From Streptomyces violens (GTDB lineage Bacteria; Actinomycetota; Actinomycetes; Streptomycetales; Streptomycetaceae), in contig NZ_JOBH01000002.1 of NCBI RefSeq assembly GCF_000717745.1, positions 124,001 to 188,000 on the forward strand: a stretch of 64,000 bases of DNA. The letters are read 5' to 3'. Position 1 is the first letter of the stretch. Each line of letters starts with the position of its first letter. The position numbers were made by a program, and so were the translations under genes. Positions 16,773 through 26,134 of the stretch are shown here, in pieces. The notes under the pieces are model-generated. The model was not told where the DNA came from. It searched no databases and was given only the letters and a program-made list of their open reading frames with translations.

Positions 16773-17963
16773 ATGCCCCGCCCGACCAGCGACGTGCAAG
16801 CATTTGAAGCCCACGCGACCGACGCCGACCTCGACGATCTGCGCGCGCGACTGGCCGCGGCGCGGCTACCGGAGGCCGAGACGGTCCATCGCGCCGCGCC
16901 CGGCCCTCGCCGATGGGAACAGGGCGTTCCGCTCGCCGACCTCGTCGATGTCGTGAACTACTGGCGCACCGGGTACAACTGGCGGTCGTTCGAGGAGCGC
17001 ATCAACCGCATCGGCCAGTTCCGCACGACCATTGATGATCTGGGAATCCACTTCCTGCACCGCCGGTCCGCGCGCGCGGATGCCACTCCTCTGCTCTTGA
17101 CGCACGGTTGGCCGGACAGCATTGTCCGGTTCATCGATGTAGTGGACGAGCTGGCGGATCCGAAAGATGCGGACGCGCCGGCGTTCCACGTCGTGGTCCC
17201 GTCGCTGCCGGGATTTGGCTACAGCGACAAGCCGGCCACCACCGGGTGGGGAACCGAAAAGATCGCGGCCGCCTGGGTGGAGCTGATGGGAAGGCTCGGC
17301 TACAGCAAGTTCCTCGCGCATGGCGGTGACTGGGGAGGGAATATCACCACGGTTCTCGGCGGCAGGTTCCCGGCCCACGTTCTCGGCATCCACACGACGT
17401 TCGCGGAGGGGCCGCCCGGGTTGACGACGGACGGGCTGACGGCGGCCGAGCGCGAGTGGGTCGAGGACACCCGCCACTTCTGGCGTCACCGCGCGGCGTA
17501 CGCGAAGCTGCAGGCGACCCGACCGCAGACCATCGGCTACTCGCTCGTCGATTCGCCGGTCGGGCTACTTGCCTGGATCCTTGACAAGTTCGCCGAGTGG
17601 TCGGACACCGAAGACAGCCCGTTCGAGACGATTTCCAAGGATCGCATTCTGGACAACGTCACTCTGTACTGGCTGACGCGGTCCGGCGCATCGGCGGCCC
17701 GTATTTACTACGAAAGCCACAACTCGCTGGACCCCGAACTCCGGGTCGACGTCCCGTCTGCAATCAGTGCCTATCCCCGCGACGTCGAGAAGTGTCCGCG
17801 CCCCTGGGCACAGGAGCGGTACCGGCAGATCGTGCGGTGGGGGTTGCCCGAAGCCGGCGGACATTTCCCGTCGCTGGAGGTTCCCGAGTATTTCGTCAAG
17901 GATCTGCGAGAGGGCCTCGCGGCAGTGCTGGCCGCTCAGTCTCCGAGTGCCGCAGACAACTGA
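16773..17963 (+). CDS. epoxide hydrolase, alpha/beta-hydrolase with EHN domain
   Basis: The 396-residue protein has the N-terminal EHN domain of microsomal-type epoxide hydrolases (residues 1-105), oxyanion loop HGWPDS (111-116), nucleophile Asp186 in HGGDWGG, the Tyr pair RIYYES near 312, and the general base His364 in AGGHFPSLE. It opens epoxides to diols through an ester with the Asp. The ribosome site CCAGGAGG precedes ATG 16773. It is divergent from the CGNR regulator and converges with the PucR gene, overlapping its end by 28 bases. Confidence 0.92.
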   Translation: MPRPTSDVQAFEAHATDADLDDLRARLAAARLPEAETVHRAAPGPRRWEQGVPLADLVDVVNYWRTGYNWRSFEERINRIGQFRTTIDDLGIHFLHRRSARADATPLLLTHGWPDSIVRFIDVVDELADPKDADAPAFHVVVPSLPGFGYSDKPATTGWGTEKIAAAWVELMGRLGYSKFLAHGGDWGGNITTVLGGRFPAHVLGIHTTFAEGPPGLTTDGLTAAEREWVEDTRHFWRHRAAYAKLQATRPQTIGYSLVDSPVGLLAWILDKFAEWSDTEDSPFETISKDRILDNVTLYWLTRSGASAARIYYESHNSLDPELRVDVPSAISAYPRDVEKCPRPWAQERYRQIVRWGLPEAGGHFPSLEVPEYFVKDLREGLAAVLAAQSPSAADN

Positions 17964-19903
17964 TGCAACCGCAAAGCCAATTGAATCTCCAGCGCCCGGG
18001 ACGGCGACTGCCAGTCCGGCCCCAGCAGCCGGCCGATGCGGTCCAGGCGTTGGGCGACCGTGTTGACGTGTACGTGGAGGGCGTCCTTCGTACGGGCCGG
18101 GCTCATCCCGCTGTCGAAGTACGCGCGCAGCGTGCGCAGCAGCTCCGTGCCGCGGCGCGCGTCGTAGTCGGCGACCTCGCCGAGCGTGCGGCGGACGAAG
18201 CCGTCCACGTCCCGGCCGTCGGCCAGCAGCAACCCGAGGAAGCCGAAGTCCTCGGCGGCGGCGCCCTGCCCGGCGCGGCCGAGGACCCGCAGCGCCTCCC
18301 GGCAGCGGCGGGCCTGCGCATAGGCGGCGGCGACTGCGGCAGGCTCCGCGGCCGGGGCCGGTACGGGCGCAGAGGCACCGACGGTGACCGGGGCCTGGAC
18401 GGCGGCGCCGAGCTGGCGGGCGACCCGCCTGGCAGCCTCGCCCGGCTCGCCGCCGCCCGCATCGCCGTCCCGGTCCAGCGGCAGCAGCAGGACCACGCCC
18501 GCGTCCCGGGCAGCGGCCAGCCCCTGCCGGGTCGCGGCCAGGTGGGAGGCCGCTGACCACAGCCGCTGCCGGGCGGTGGCCCCGGGGCCACCGGCCCGGA
18601 CCGCGCCGTCAGCCGGGACCGGCCCCTCGCACGACGGATCCTCCACACGAGCCGCGAACACCACATGCGGTACGTCCAGATCGGCGGCGACCCGCGCCGC
18701 GCGCTCGCGCAGCAGCCGCGGGTCGCGGTCCGGGGCTTCCAGCAGGTCGTCGAGGAGTTCGCCGCGTACCCGCTGCTCGGCCTCGCCCGCGGTGCGGTGG
18801 GCGAGCAGCAGGAGGGAGGTGACCATGGCGGCGCGTTCCAGGGTGCGCTGGTCGACGGGGTCCAGGCGGGGGTGGCCGCGCAGTACGAGGGCGCCGAGCA
18901 CCTCGCTGCCGGAGCGGACGGCGGCGACCCAGTCGTCGCCGTCGCGCACGGCGTGGCCGTCGGCGCGGGAGCGGTCCAGGGCGTCGGCCGGTACCCGCTC
19001 CGCGTCGGTGAACTCCACTGTTCCGTCGAGTACTTCGGCGACGGCCGCGGCCACGTCCTGTACTCCGCCACCGCGCAGCACCAGCTCCGCGAGCCGGTCG
19101 TGAACCTCCGACGCGCGCTCGATGACGCCGCTGCGGTCACGGATGATCTCGTTGGCGGCCTCCAGCTCGGTCATCGCCTTGCGGGTCTCGGCGAGCAGGT
19201 TGGCGGTGTCGATGGCGACGGCCGCGTGTGCGGCGTGCGCGGAGAGCAGCGCGATCTCGGCGTGGTCGAAGACGCGGACGCGGCGGTCGGCGGCGAAGAG
19301 TACGCCGATGACGCCGCTGCCGAGCTTGAGCGGTACGCCGAGGATGGCGACCAGCCCCTCGTCCCGTACGCCGGTGTCGATCGCCCGGGTGTGCTGGAAG
19401 CGCGGGTCGTCGAAGTAGCTGTCGGTGACGTAGGGGCGGGCGGTCTGCGCGACCAGGCCGCCGAGCCCCTCCCCCATGCCCAGTCGCAGCTGCTGGAAGC
19501 GGGCTGAGACCGAGCCGTCGGTGACCCGCATGTACGTGTCGCCCTCGACGGGGTCGTTGAGGGTCATGTACGCGGTCTCGGTGCCGAGCAGGGAGCGGGC
19601 CCGCTGGACGATGGCCCGCAGCACGGCGTCCAGGTCGCGCAGTCCGGCCAGGTCATGCGCGGTCTCGTACAGCGCGGACAGCTCGGCCTCGCGGCGGCGC
19701 CGGCCCTCCAGCTCGGTGCGGACGCGCAGTGCGAGCAGCTTGGCGTGTTCCAGGGCGGCCAGCCGCTCGGCGGAGGCGCCGGCGGCGCGGGCGCGCAGTA
19801 CCGCGCGTTCGAAGTCCTCGGCGGGCGCGCCGGTGGCGAGCAGGTCGAGGAAGGGGGTCTCGGCCGGTTCGGCGGACGGCTCGGCGGGCTGCTGAGGTGG
19901 CAT
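17936..19903 (-). CDS. GAF-domain PucR-type transcriptional regulator
   Basis: ATG 19903 (MPPQQPAEPSAEP) is chosen over the longer frame. The 655-residue protein has a GAF domain (about residues 100-250, LYETAHDLAGLRDLDAVLRA through HAAHAAVAIDTANLL), a middle PucR-like region, and a C-terminal PucR helix-turn-helix (TLRAYFDSGMSPARTKDALH then VHVNTVAQRLDRIGRLLG). Such proteins sense small molecules and regulate nearby catabolic genes. It lies 62 bases downstream of 3-hydroxybutyrate dehydrogenase in the same direction, so the two probably form an operon. Confidence 0.88.
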   Translation of the reverse strand: MPPQQPAEPSAEPAETPFLDLLATGAPAEDFERAVLRARAAGASAERLAALEHAKLLALRVRTELEGRRRREAELSALYETAHDLAGLRDLDAVLRAIVQRARSLLGTETAYMTLNDPVEGDTYMRVTDGSVSARFQQLRLGMGEGLGGLVAQTARPYVTDSYFDDPRFQHTRAIDTGVRDEGLVAILGVPLKLGSGVIGVLFAADRRVRVFDHAEIALLSAHAAHAAVAIDTANLLAETRKAMTELEAANEIIRDRSGVIERASEVHDRLAELVLRGGGVQDVAAAVAEVLDGTVEFTDAERVPADALDRSRADGHAVRDGDDWVAAVRSGSEVLGALVLRGHPRLDPVDQRTLERAAMVTSLLLLAHRTAGEAEQRVRGELLDDLLEAPDRDPRLLRERAARVAADLDVPHVVFAARVEDPSCEGPVPADGAVRAGGPGATARQRLWSAASHLAATRQGLAAARDAGVVLLLPLDRDGDAGGGEPGEAARRVARQLGAAVQAPVTVGASAPVPAPAAEPAAVAAAYAQARRCREALRVLGRAGQGAAAEDFGFLGLLLADGRDVDGFVRRTLGEVADYDARRGTELLRTLRAYFDSGMSPARTKDALHVHVNTVAQRLDRIGRLLGPDWQSPSRALEIQLALRLHQLSAALGD

Positions 19904-19965
19904 GGACCTAGGGATACCTCCGGTACGCCGCAGTGCGCCAGCGCCGGAGGCGGCTTCCCCCGAGG

Positions 19966-20763
19966 TCAGTGCGCCGTCCATCCGCCGTCCATGGCCAGCG
20001 AGGTGCCGGTGATGAACGATGCCTGGGGGCTGCAGAGGTACGCGACGGCGTCGGCGACCTCGGCCGGCTCGACCAGCCGTTTCACGGCGGAGTCGGCGAG
20101 CAGGACCTCGGTGAGCACCCGCTCGGCGGGGATGCCGTGTGCCTCGGCCTGGTCGGCGAGCTGCTTTTCGACGAGCGGGGTGCGGACGTAGCCGGGGTTG
20201 ACGCAGTTGGAGGTGACGCCGTGCTCGGCGCCCTCCAGGGCGGCCACCTTGGAGAGTCCCTCCAGGCCGTGCTTGGCGGCGACGTAGGCGGACTTGTAGG
20301 GCGAGGCGCGCAGGCCGTGCACGGAGGAGATGTTGACGATGCGGCCCCAGCCTTGCTCGTACATGTGCGGCAGCGCGCCGCGCACCAGGCGGAAGGGGGC
20401 CTCCAGCATGACCTTCAGTACGGTCGCGAAGACGTCGGGCGGGAAGTCCTCGATGGGGCGGACGAGCTGGATTCCCGCGTTGTTGACGAGGATGTCGGCG
20501 CCGGCGGCGGTCTCCTCGGCGGCGTCGAGGTCGGTGATGTCGAGGGTGATCTGCTGGAGCGTGCCGGGCAGGTCCGACGCCTGCTTCGCGAGTCGGGCGA
20601 GCCCGTCGGCGTCCCGGTCGAGCGCGCGGACGGTGGCGCCGGCCGCGGCCAGCCGCAGTGCGCAGGCGGCGCCGATGCCACTGGCCGCGCCGGTGACGAG
20701 TGCGGTGCGGCCCCCGAGGTCGGGGCCTGCGACGTCGGTGCCTGGAGTGGAGGTGGCGCTCAT
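19966..20763 (-). CDS. 3-hydroxybutyrate dehydrogenase (SDR family)
   Basis: The 265-residue protein has the classical SDR motifs: TGAASGIGAACALRL, NNAGIQLVRPIEDFP, NISSVHGLRASPYKSAYVAA with the Tyr-x3-Lys, and NPGYVRTPLVEKQ, which is characteristic of D-3-hydroxybutyrate dehydrogenases. The C-terminal ITGTSLAMDGGWTAH also fits that subgroup. It interconverts 3-hydroxybutyrate and acetoacetate with NAD. ATG 20763 is used because the longer frame adds unrelated residues. The PucR-type regulator downstream probably belongs to the same operon. Confidence 0.88.
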   Translation of the reverse strand: MSATSTPGTDVAGPDLGGRTALVTGAASGIGAACALRLAAAGATVRALDRDADGLARLAKQASDLPGTLQQITLDITDLDAAEETAAGADILVNNAGIQLVRPIEDFPPDVFATVLKVMLEAPFRLVRGALPHMYEQGWGRIVNISSVHGLRASPYKSAYVAAKHGLEGLSKVAALEGAEHGVTSNCVNPGYVRTPLVEKQLADQAEAHGIPAERVLTEVLLADSAVKRLVEPAEVADAVAYLCSPQASFITGTSLAMDGGWTAH

Positions 20764-20846
20764 GGGCGCCACCTTAGGCAGCGCGCGGTGCGGTACCGAT
20801 GTGGGGCGGGACCACAAGACGCGGCCCGAGCATGTGTGCGGGGCCC

Positions 20847-21476
20847 TCAGCGGACGCCGCGGGGGCGGAACTGGACGCTGATGCGGGGGCCGACCGGGCG
20901 GGCCGTTTTGGGGATGGCGTGGTCCCAGGTGCGCTGGCAGGAGCCGCCCATGACGATCAGGTCGCCGTGCCCGAGGGGGCGGCGGACGGTGGCTCCGCCG
21001 CCGTCCCGGGGTCGCAGCAGCAGCGACCGCGGCTCACCTACGGAGACGATCGCGACCATGGTGTCCTGGGTACGGCCGCGGCCGATGCGGTCGCCGTGCC
21101 AGGCGACGCTGTCCTCGCCGTCGCGGTAGTAGCAGAGCCCGGCCGTGCGGAACGGTTCGCCGAGCTCGGCGGCGTAGTGCGCGCTGAGCGCGTCGCGAGC
21201 CTCGGCGAGCACCGGGTGCGGGAGCTCCTCGTCCTCGCCGTAGTGGCACAGCAGCCGGGGGACGTCGACGACGCGCTCGTACATCTGGCGCCGCTCGGCA
21301 TGCCAGGGGACGGTGCCGACGAGCTCGTCGAAGACCGCGTCGGCGCCGGTCAGCCAGCCGGGCAGCACGTCGATCCAGGCGCCGAGCCCGAGGTCCGTGC
21401 GTGCGATGCCGTCCAGCGGGCCGAGTCCGGTCTCGTCGGCCGCGGCGAAGAGCGAGCTCTGCAGATGCGTGGACAT
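20847..21476 (-). CDS. AlkB-like Fe(II)/2-oxoglutarate-dependent dioxygenase
   Basis: The 209-residue protein has the iron ligands His127 and Asp129 (WHGDRIG) and His186 (TWDHAIPK), and the 2-oxoglutarate-binding Arg pair in RISVQFRPR near the C-terminus, in AlkB spacing. AlkB proteins repair 1-methyladenine and 3-methylcytosine in nucleic acids by oxidative demethylation. It stands alone between two transcription units. The upstream sequence ATTCGTACAAAAATTCGAAC holds an unusually AT-rich patch but does not match the Streptomyces LexA box. Confidence 0.9.
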   Translation of the reverse strand: MSTHLQSSLFAAADETGLGPLDGIARTDLGLGAWIDVLPGWLTGADAVFDELVGTVPWHAERRQMYERVVDVPRLLCHYGEDEELPHPVLAEARDALSAHYAAELGEPFRTAGLCYYRDGEDSVAWHGDRIGRGRTQDTMVAIVSVGEPRSLLLRPRDGGGATVRRPLGHGDLIVMGGSCQRTWDHAIPKTARPVGPRISVQFRPRGVR

Positions 21477-21527
21477 GCATTCAGCGTACGCCGTGTTCGA
21501 ATTTTTGTACGAATACCGTCCACAAGG

Positions 21528-24278
21528 TCAGGAGTCGCGGAACACCGCCGCGAGCTCTCCCCGCGACCGCACCCCGACCTTCGCGTACACATGCGTCAGG
21601 TGGTACTGCACGGTCTTCACCGACAGGAACAGCTCCGAGGCGACCTGGCCATTGCTCATCCCGCGCGCGACCAGCCGGGCCACCGCCCGCTCCTGTGCGG
21701 TGAGCCGGGAGAAGTCCTCCGCGCCGCCCCGTTTCAGCCCGCCCGCCTGCAGCTCCCGCTCGCAGCGCTCGACATACGTGCGCGCGCCGAGCAGCACGTA
21801 AGCCTCCCGGGCGTTCTGCAGCAGCGCGTCCGCCTCCTTGCGCTTGCCCGCGCGGCGCAGCGTCTGCCCGTACGCGTAGTTCACCCGCGCCCGGTCGTAC
21901 GGCAGCGGCAGCTGCTCCAGGTGGGCCAGCGCGCCTTCGAAGTGGGCGCGCGCCGCGTCCAGGTCGCCCTCGGTGCCGGCGATCCGGCCGCGTACGTAAC
22001 CGAGCCTCGCCATCGTGGAGCAGTGGCCGCGGTCGGCGGCCAGCTCCTCGAAGGGCCGCAGGAAGGCATCGGCCTCGGGCACCCGGTTGGTCATCACCAG
22101 CGCGTTGGCGTAGACGTCCTGCCAGGGCCAGAAGCCGGGCTCGTCGATGCCCTCGCGGTGCCGCAGCCGCAGGACGGGCTCCAGCGCCGCGGTGACCCGT
22201 TCGTACTGGCCGCGGGCCTCGGCGACCTGGGCGCGGGCCAGGCAGGCGGGTACCACCATCGCCTCGTAGTGCTGCATGTCGGCGGTGGCCTGGCGGGCGT
22301 GGTGGTAGGCGGTGGGCCAGTTGCCGCGCAGCGCGTGGATCTGGGCGCCGGTCCAGTGCACGAGCGGACGCAGCAGCTCCATGCGGGCCTCGGAGACCTG
22401 GGCGGCGGCCCGGTCGGCGGTCCGCAGCGCGTCGGACCAGGCGCCGAGCGCGAACTGGGTACGGGCGAGCCAGGCCTGCGCCCACAGGGAGATCCGCAGC
22501 GAGCCGCCGCGGATGCCGGTCGGCACGGCACCCTCCAGCTCGCACCGGGCCGCCTCCGGGTCGTCCAGTGCCAGGTCCATCCAGCCGCGGCCCATCTGCA
22601 CGCGCTGGGACTGGGCACCGCTGGAGATCCGCGCGAGGACGTCGTCGTAGGCGTGTGCGGCCTCCTCGGGGCGGCCCATGGCGGCCAGCCCGAGGCCGAG
22701 AATGGCCTCCGATTCCACGGCCGAGGGCTCCATCGGGCCGACCAGGTCGACGGCCTTGCGTGCCCAGTGGACGAGCTCGGCGGGGTGTGCGCGGCCGAGC
22801 GAGTGCAGGACCCGGCGCTGGCAGATGGCGGCGGCGAGCTCGGGCCGGCGGGCCGGGTCGCAGCGTTCCCAGGCGTGCGTCAGATACACCTCGGCCTCTT
22901 CGGGCCGGCCGCGGGTGATCGCCAGATAGCCGAGTACGGAGTCGCGCTGGGCGGTGGGTGGGAAGCTCTCCAGTTCGGCGGCGAACGTCTCGGCCTGCGG
23001 CCGGTCCCCCGCCCCGACCAGCGCGTCCACGGCGCGCAGCAGCCGGTCCCTGCGGGTGGCGCGGGCCGGGCTGAGCCGGCTGGCGGCGACCAGCGCGCCG
23101 GCCACCTGGGACCAGGCGCCCTCGGCGGCCCGGTCGGCGGCGAAGCGGTCCAGGTCGTCGGCGAGCTCGGCGTCGGCGGCGGGGGTCGCGGCGACGCGGT
23201 GCATCAGGCGGCGGCCGTGGTCCTCGACGGTCCCGGCGGCGCGCCGGTGCAGGTCGCCGCGTTCGACGAGGCCGAGCGCGCCGTGCACGGCGGCCCGTAC
23301 GAGGGGGTGCGGGAAGGTGAGGAGGGTGAGCCCGGGGCCGTCGGTGCGGGTCAGCAGCCCGGCGGCGCAGGCCTCGTCGACGGCGGCGAGCGGGTCCGCG
23401 ACGCCGGACAGCTCGGCGGCCTCCGCGAACGGCACCGACTCCCCCAGCGCCGCGCATGCCTCGATGAGGGTACGGGCCCGGTCACCGCAGCCGTCGAGGT
23501 GGCGCTGCACGGCCGAGGCGTACCGCCGCGGCGCGGGCAGGGCCGGCTGCCAGTCCCGCCAGATGCCGGGCGGTACTTCCTGCAGCAGGTCGGTGATGTG
23601 CAGCGGGTTGCCGCGGGTGTGGCGGCACAGGATGCGCGCCGCGGCGAGCGAGAGGTCGATCCGGGCGGCGCTCCAGGCGAGGCCCTGCACGTCCTCGGGG
23701 GTGAGCGGGCCGAGGCGCAGCGCGCTGTCCCGGCACGCGGCGAGGAAGTCCAGTACGTCGACGGGGAGCTGGTGCAGCCGGTCGTCGGCGGCCAGCAGGA
23801 CGACCAGGACCTGCTCGGTGGACATCCGGCGGACGGCGGAGGCGGCGGCGCGCAGCGAGGCGGCGTCCGCCCAGTGGGCGTCGTCGATGACGACGACCAG
23901 GGCGTCCTGGCCGCGTCGCTCGTTCCAGATCTCGTGGAGGCGGTGGCCCGCGGCCACCGGGTCGCGTTCCGGTACGAGCGTGCCGCCCGCGGCCTTGGCG
24001 AGCTGTTCCGCGACGCCGAGGTCCAGGCCGTTCTCCCAGCGGACGCCGTTCGCGCGGTGGACGCGGACCGCCTGCTGCCCTGCCAAGAAGTGGTCGACGA
24101 GGGCCGTCTTGCCCATGCCGGACGCCCCCTCGACCAGGACGATCGAGGGGTGCCCGGCGCGGGCGGCGGCCAGCAGGCGGTCCAGGGCTGCCAGCTCGGC
24201 CTGCCGGCCGGCGGGGCCCCGCCGGCCCGTCTCGCGGGCGCCGTCCGGAAGGGGGCTCGCGCCGCTGTGATCGTCCAT
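21528..24278 (-). CDS. large ATP-binding LuxR-family (LAL) regulator linked to ben genes
   Basis: The 916-residue protein has an N-terminal AAA-type NTPase with Walker A VEGASGMGKTALVDHFL (about residues 50-65) and Walker B-like LVVVIDDAHWADA, a long tetratricopeptide-like middle, and a C-terminal LuxR helix-turn-helix (LTAQERAVARLVARGMSNGQ then VASELFLSVKTVQYHLTHVY). It starts 31 bases downstream of benD in the same direction, so it may be the last gene of the ben operon and act on it. LAL proteins are usually activators responding to a ligand or nucleotide state. Confidence 0.9.
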   Translation of the reverse strand: MDDHSGASPLPDGARETGRRGPAGRQAELAALDRLLAAARAGHPSIVLVEGASGMGKTALVDHFLAGQQAVRVHRANGVRWENGLDLGVAEQLAKAAGGTLVPERDPVAAGHRLHEIWNERRGQDALVVVIDDAHWADAASLRAAASAVRRMSTEQVLVVLLAADDRLHQLPVDVLDFLAACRDSALRLGPLTPEDVQGLAWSAARIDLSLAAARILCRHTRGNPLHITDLLQEVPPGIWRDWQPALPAPRRYASAVQRHLDGCGDRARTLIEACAALGESVPFAEAAELSGVADPLAAVDEACAAGLLTRTDGPGLTLLTFPHPLVRAAVHGALGLVERGDLHRRAAGTVEDHGRRLMHRVAATPAADAELADDLDRFAADRAAEGAWSQVAGALVAASRLSPARATRRDRLLRAVDALVGAGDRPQAETFAAELESFPPTAQRDSVLGYLAITRGRPEEAEVYLTHAWERCDPARRPELAAAICQRRVLHSLGRAHPAELVHWARKAVDLVGPMEPSAVESEAILGLGLAAMGRPEEAAHAYDDVLARISSGAQSQRVQMGRGWMDLALDDPEAARCELEGAVPTGIRGGSLRISLWAQAWLARTQFALGAWSDALRTADRAAAQVSEARMELLRPLVHWTGAQIHALRGNWPTAYHHARQATADMQHYEAMVVPACLARAQVAEARGQYERVTAALEPVLRLRHREGIDEPGFWPWQDVYANALVMTNRVPEADAFLRPFEELAADRGHCSTMARLGYVRGRIAGTEGDLDAARAHFEGALAHLEQLPLPYDRARVNYAYGQTLRRAGKRKEADALLQNAREAYVLLGARTYVERCERELQAGGLKRGGAEDFSRLTAQERAVARLVARGMSNGQVASELFLSVKTVQYHLTHVYAKVGVRSRGELAAVFRDS

Positions 24279-24309
24279 CGGTTTTCACCTTAGCGGCCGC
24301 GCACAGCCC

Positions 24310-25095
24310 TCATCCCTGGTCGCCACCGGCCACCGGCAGCACGGAACCGGTGATGTAGGACGCCTCGTCGGAGGCCAGGAAACAGATCGCGGCGGCCTGC
24401 TCCTCAAGCTTCCCGTACCGCTTGAGCAGGGAGGACTCCACGGTCTGGTCGACGATCTGCTGGTACCAGGCGCGTTCCTGCTCGTCGGCCGCCGCGGGGC
24501 CGCGGGCCACCCGGCGGGGCGGTGCGTCGGTGCCGCCGGGCGCGGTGGCGACGACGCGGATGCCGTACGGGGCTGCCTCCAGCGCCAGCGCGGAGGTGAT
24601 GCCGTTGACGCCGCCCTTGGCCGCGGCGTACGGGACGCGGTTGACGCCGCGGGTGGCCACCGAGGAGACGTTCACGATCGTGCCGGAGCGCTGTGCGATC
24701 AGGTGCGGGAGCACCGCGTGGCAGGTCCACAGCGTCGGGACGAGCGAGCGCTGCACCTCGGCCCGGATCTGCTCGGGCGTGTAGTGCTCGTAGGGCCTGG
24801 CCCAGATGGTGCCGCCGACGTTGTTGACCAGGACGTCGATCCGGCCGCCGAGCGCCCGGTGCGCCTCGCTGACGGCCCGCTCGGCGCCTTCGTACTGCTC
24901 CAGGTCGGCGGTGACTCCGTGGGCGCCCCCCTTGCCGAGCTCTTCGGCCAGCTCCAGGACCAGTTCGGAGCGGTCCACGAGCGCGACCTCGGCGCCCTCG
25001 GCGGCCAGCCGGCGCGCCACACACTCGCCGATGCCCTGGGCCGCACCGGTGACCACGGCCTTCTTGCCGGCGAACCGGCCGGGGAAGTGCGTCAT
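24310..25095 (-). CDS. benD: cis-1,2-dihydroxycyclohexadiene-1-carboxylate dehydrogenase
   Basis: The 261-residue SDR has TGAAQGIGECVARRLAAEGA, NNVGGTIWARPYEHY and the active site SSVATRGVNRVPYAAAKGGV. GTIWARPYEHY is typical of BenD/XylL. It oxidises the benzoate cis-diol with NAD; the product loses CO2 to give catechol. ATG overlaps the benC stop by 4 bases, fixing its place as the last enzyme of benABCD. Confidence 0.92.
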   Translation of the reverse strand: MTHFPGRFAGKKAVVTGAAQGIGECVARRLAAEGAEVALVDRSELVLELAEELGKGGAHGVTADLEQYEGAERAVSEAHRALGGRIDVLVNNVGGTIWARPYEHYTPEQIRAEVQRSLVPTLWTCHAVLPHLIAQRSGTIVNVSSVATRGVNRVPYAAAKGGVNGITSALALEAAPYGIRVVATAPGGTDAPPRRVARGPAAADEQERAWYQQIVDQTVESSLLKRYGKLEEQAAAICFLASDEASYITGSVLPVAGGDQG

Positions 25096-26102
25096 CGGGC
25101 GGCGCCGACGAGGTCACTGGCTCCGGTAGGAGCGAACTTCTCGTTGTGGAAGTTGGCGGGTGTGACGCCCTGCCGCCGGAGGTGGTCGCGTACGCCTTCG
25201 ACCATGGGCGGCGGCCCGCATACGTACACGTCCACGTCACCGTCGTGGAGGTGCTTCGGCTCCAGCCGCTCGGTGACGTACTCCTTCACGCAGGTGTCGT
25301 AGGTGAATCCGGGGATCACCGCGGCGTAATCGGCGAGCGTCTCCAGGCGGACCAGATCGCGCTCGGACGAGACGCCGTACACCAGGTGGACGGGGTGCCC
25401 GGGCGGCTGTGTGGTCAGCTTCTCCAGCATCGAAAGCAGCGGGGCGAGTCCGGTGCCGCCCGCCAGCAGCAAGGCGGGCCGCGTGAGTTCACGCAGATAG
25501 AAACTGCCCATCGGGCCGGTGAATTCGAGGCGGTCGCCGATCTCGGCACGGTCGCGCAGATAGCCCGACATCGCGCCGTCCTCGGTGAGGCGGACGAGGA
25601 AGGAGACCAGCCCCTCGGCGGGCCCGTTGCTGAACGAGTACGACCGGGTGACGTCCGTGCCGGGCACGGCGACATTGACGTACTGGCCGGGAAGGAAGGC
25701 CAGCGCGTCGCGGTCATCGAGTTCCAGCGTGAAGGCGACGGTCGTCTCGGAAAGGTGCTCCAGCCCGACGAGGGTGGCCCGATGGCTGACGGCCGCCGTC
25801 TTCGCGGCGTCCGACGTGGTGGGGATGCGGAGCACCAGGTCGCTCTGCGGGGTCATCTGACAGGGCAGCGCGTACCCCTGCGCGGCCTCCTCGTCGGTCA
25901 GCGCCTCCTCGATGTAGTCGCCGCCGTCGTAACTTCCGCTCTCGCAGAGGGACTTGCAGGTGCCGCAGGCGCCGTCGCGGCAGTCGAGGGGGATGTTGAT
26001 ACGTGCCTTGTACGAGGCGTCGGCGACGGTTTCGTCCGGTCCGCAGGTGACGAACCGCGTGATGCCGTCTTCGAAGGCCAGGGCGACCTGATAAGTGCTC
26101 AT
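25092..26102 (-). CDS. benC: benzoate 1,2-dioxygenase reductase component
   Basis: The 336-residue protein joins a plant-type [2Fe-2S] ferredoxin domain (Cys41, 46, 49 in CRDGACGTC and Cys81 in LPCQM) to an FAD/NADH ferredoxin reductase domain (RSYSFSN for FAD, LLLAGGTGLAPLLSML for NADH, VYVCGPPPMVEGV near the end). It passes electrons from NADH to the BenAB oxygenase. ATG 26102 is 33 bases after benB. Confidence 0.95.
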   Translation of the reverse strand: MSTYQVALAFEDGITRFVTCGPDETVADASYKARINIPLDCRDGACGTCKSLCESGSYDGGDYIEEALTDEEAAQGYALPCQMTPQSDLVLRIPTTSDAAKTAAVSHRATLVGLEHLSETTVAFTLELDDRDALAFLPGQYVNVAVPGTDVTRSYSFSNGPAEGLVSFLVRLTEDGAMSGYLRDRAEIGDRLEFTGPMGSFYLRELTRPALLLAGGTGLAPLLSMLEKLTTQPPGHPVHLVYGVSSERDLVRLETLADYAAVIPGFTYDTCVKEYVTERLEPKHLHDGDVDVYVCGPPPMVEGVRDHLRRQGVTPANFHNEKFAPTGASDLVGAAR

Positions 26103-26134
26103 GGTGAACTCGCTTCGGGGGGAAGGGCGGATGA

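Noticed and set aside
21477..21527. SOS (LexA) box before the AlkB-like gene
   Set aside because: ATTCGTACAAAAATTCGAAC has TTCG/CGAA arms but does not match the CGAAC-N4-GTTCG spacing.
20799..24293. 1164-codon plus-strand frame
   Set aside because: It is the complement of the LAL regulator and AlkB genes, with Val/Gly/Ala-rich shadow composition and no domain.
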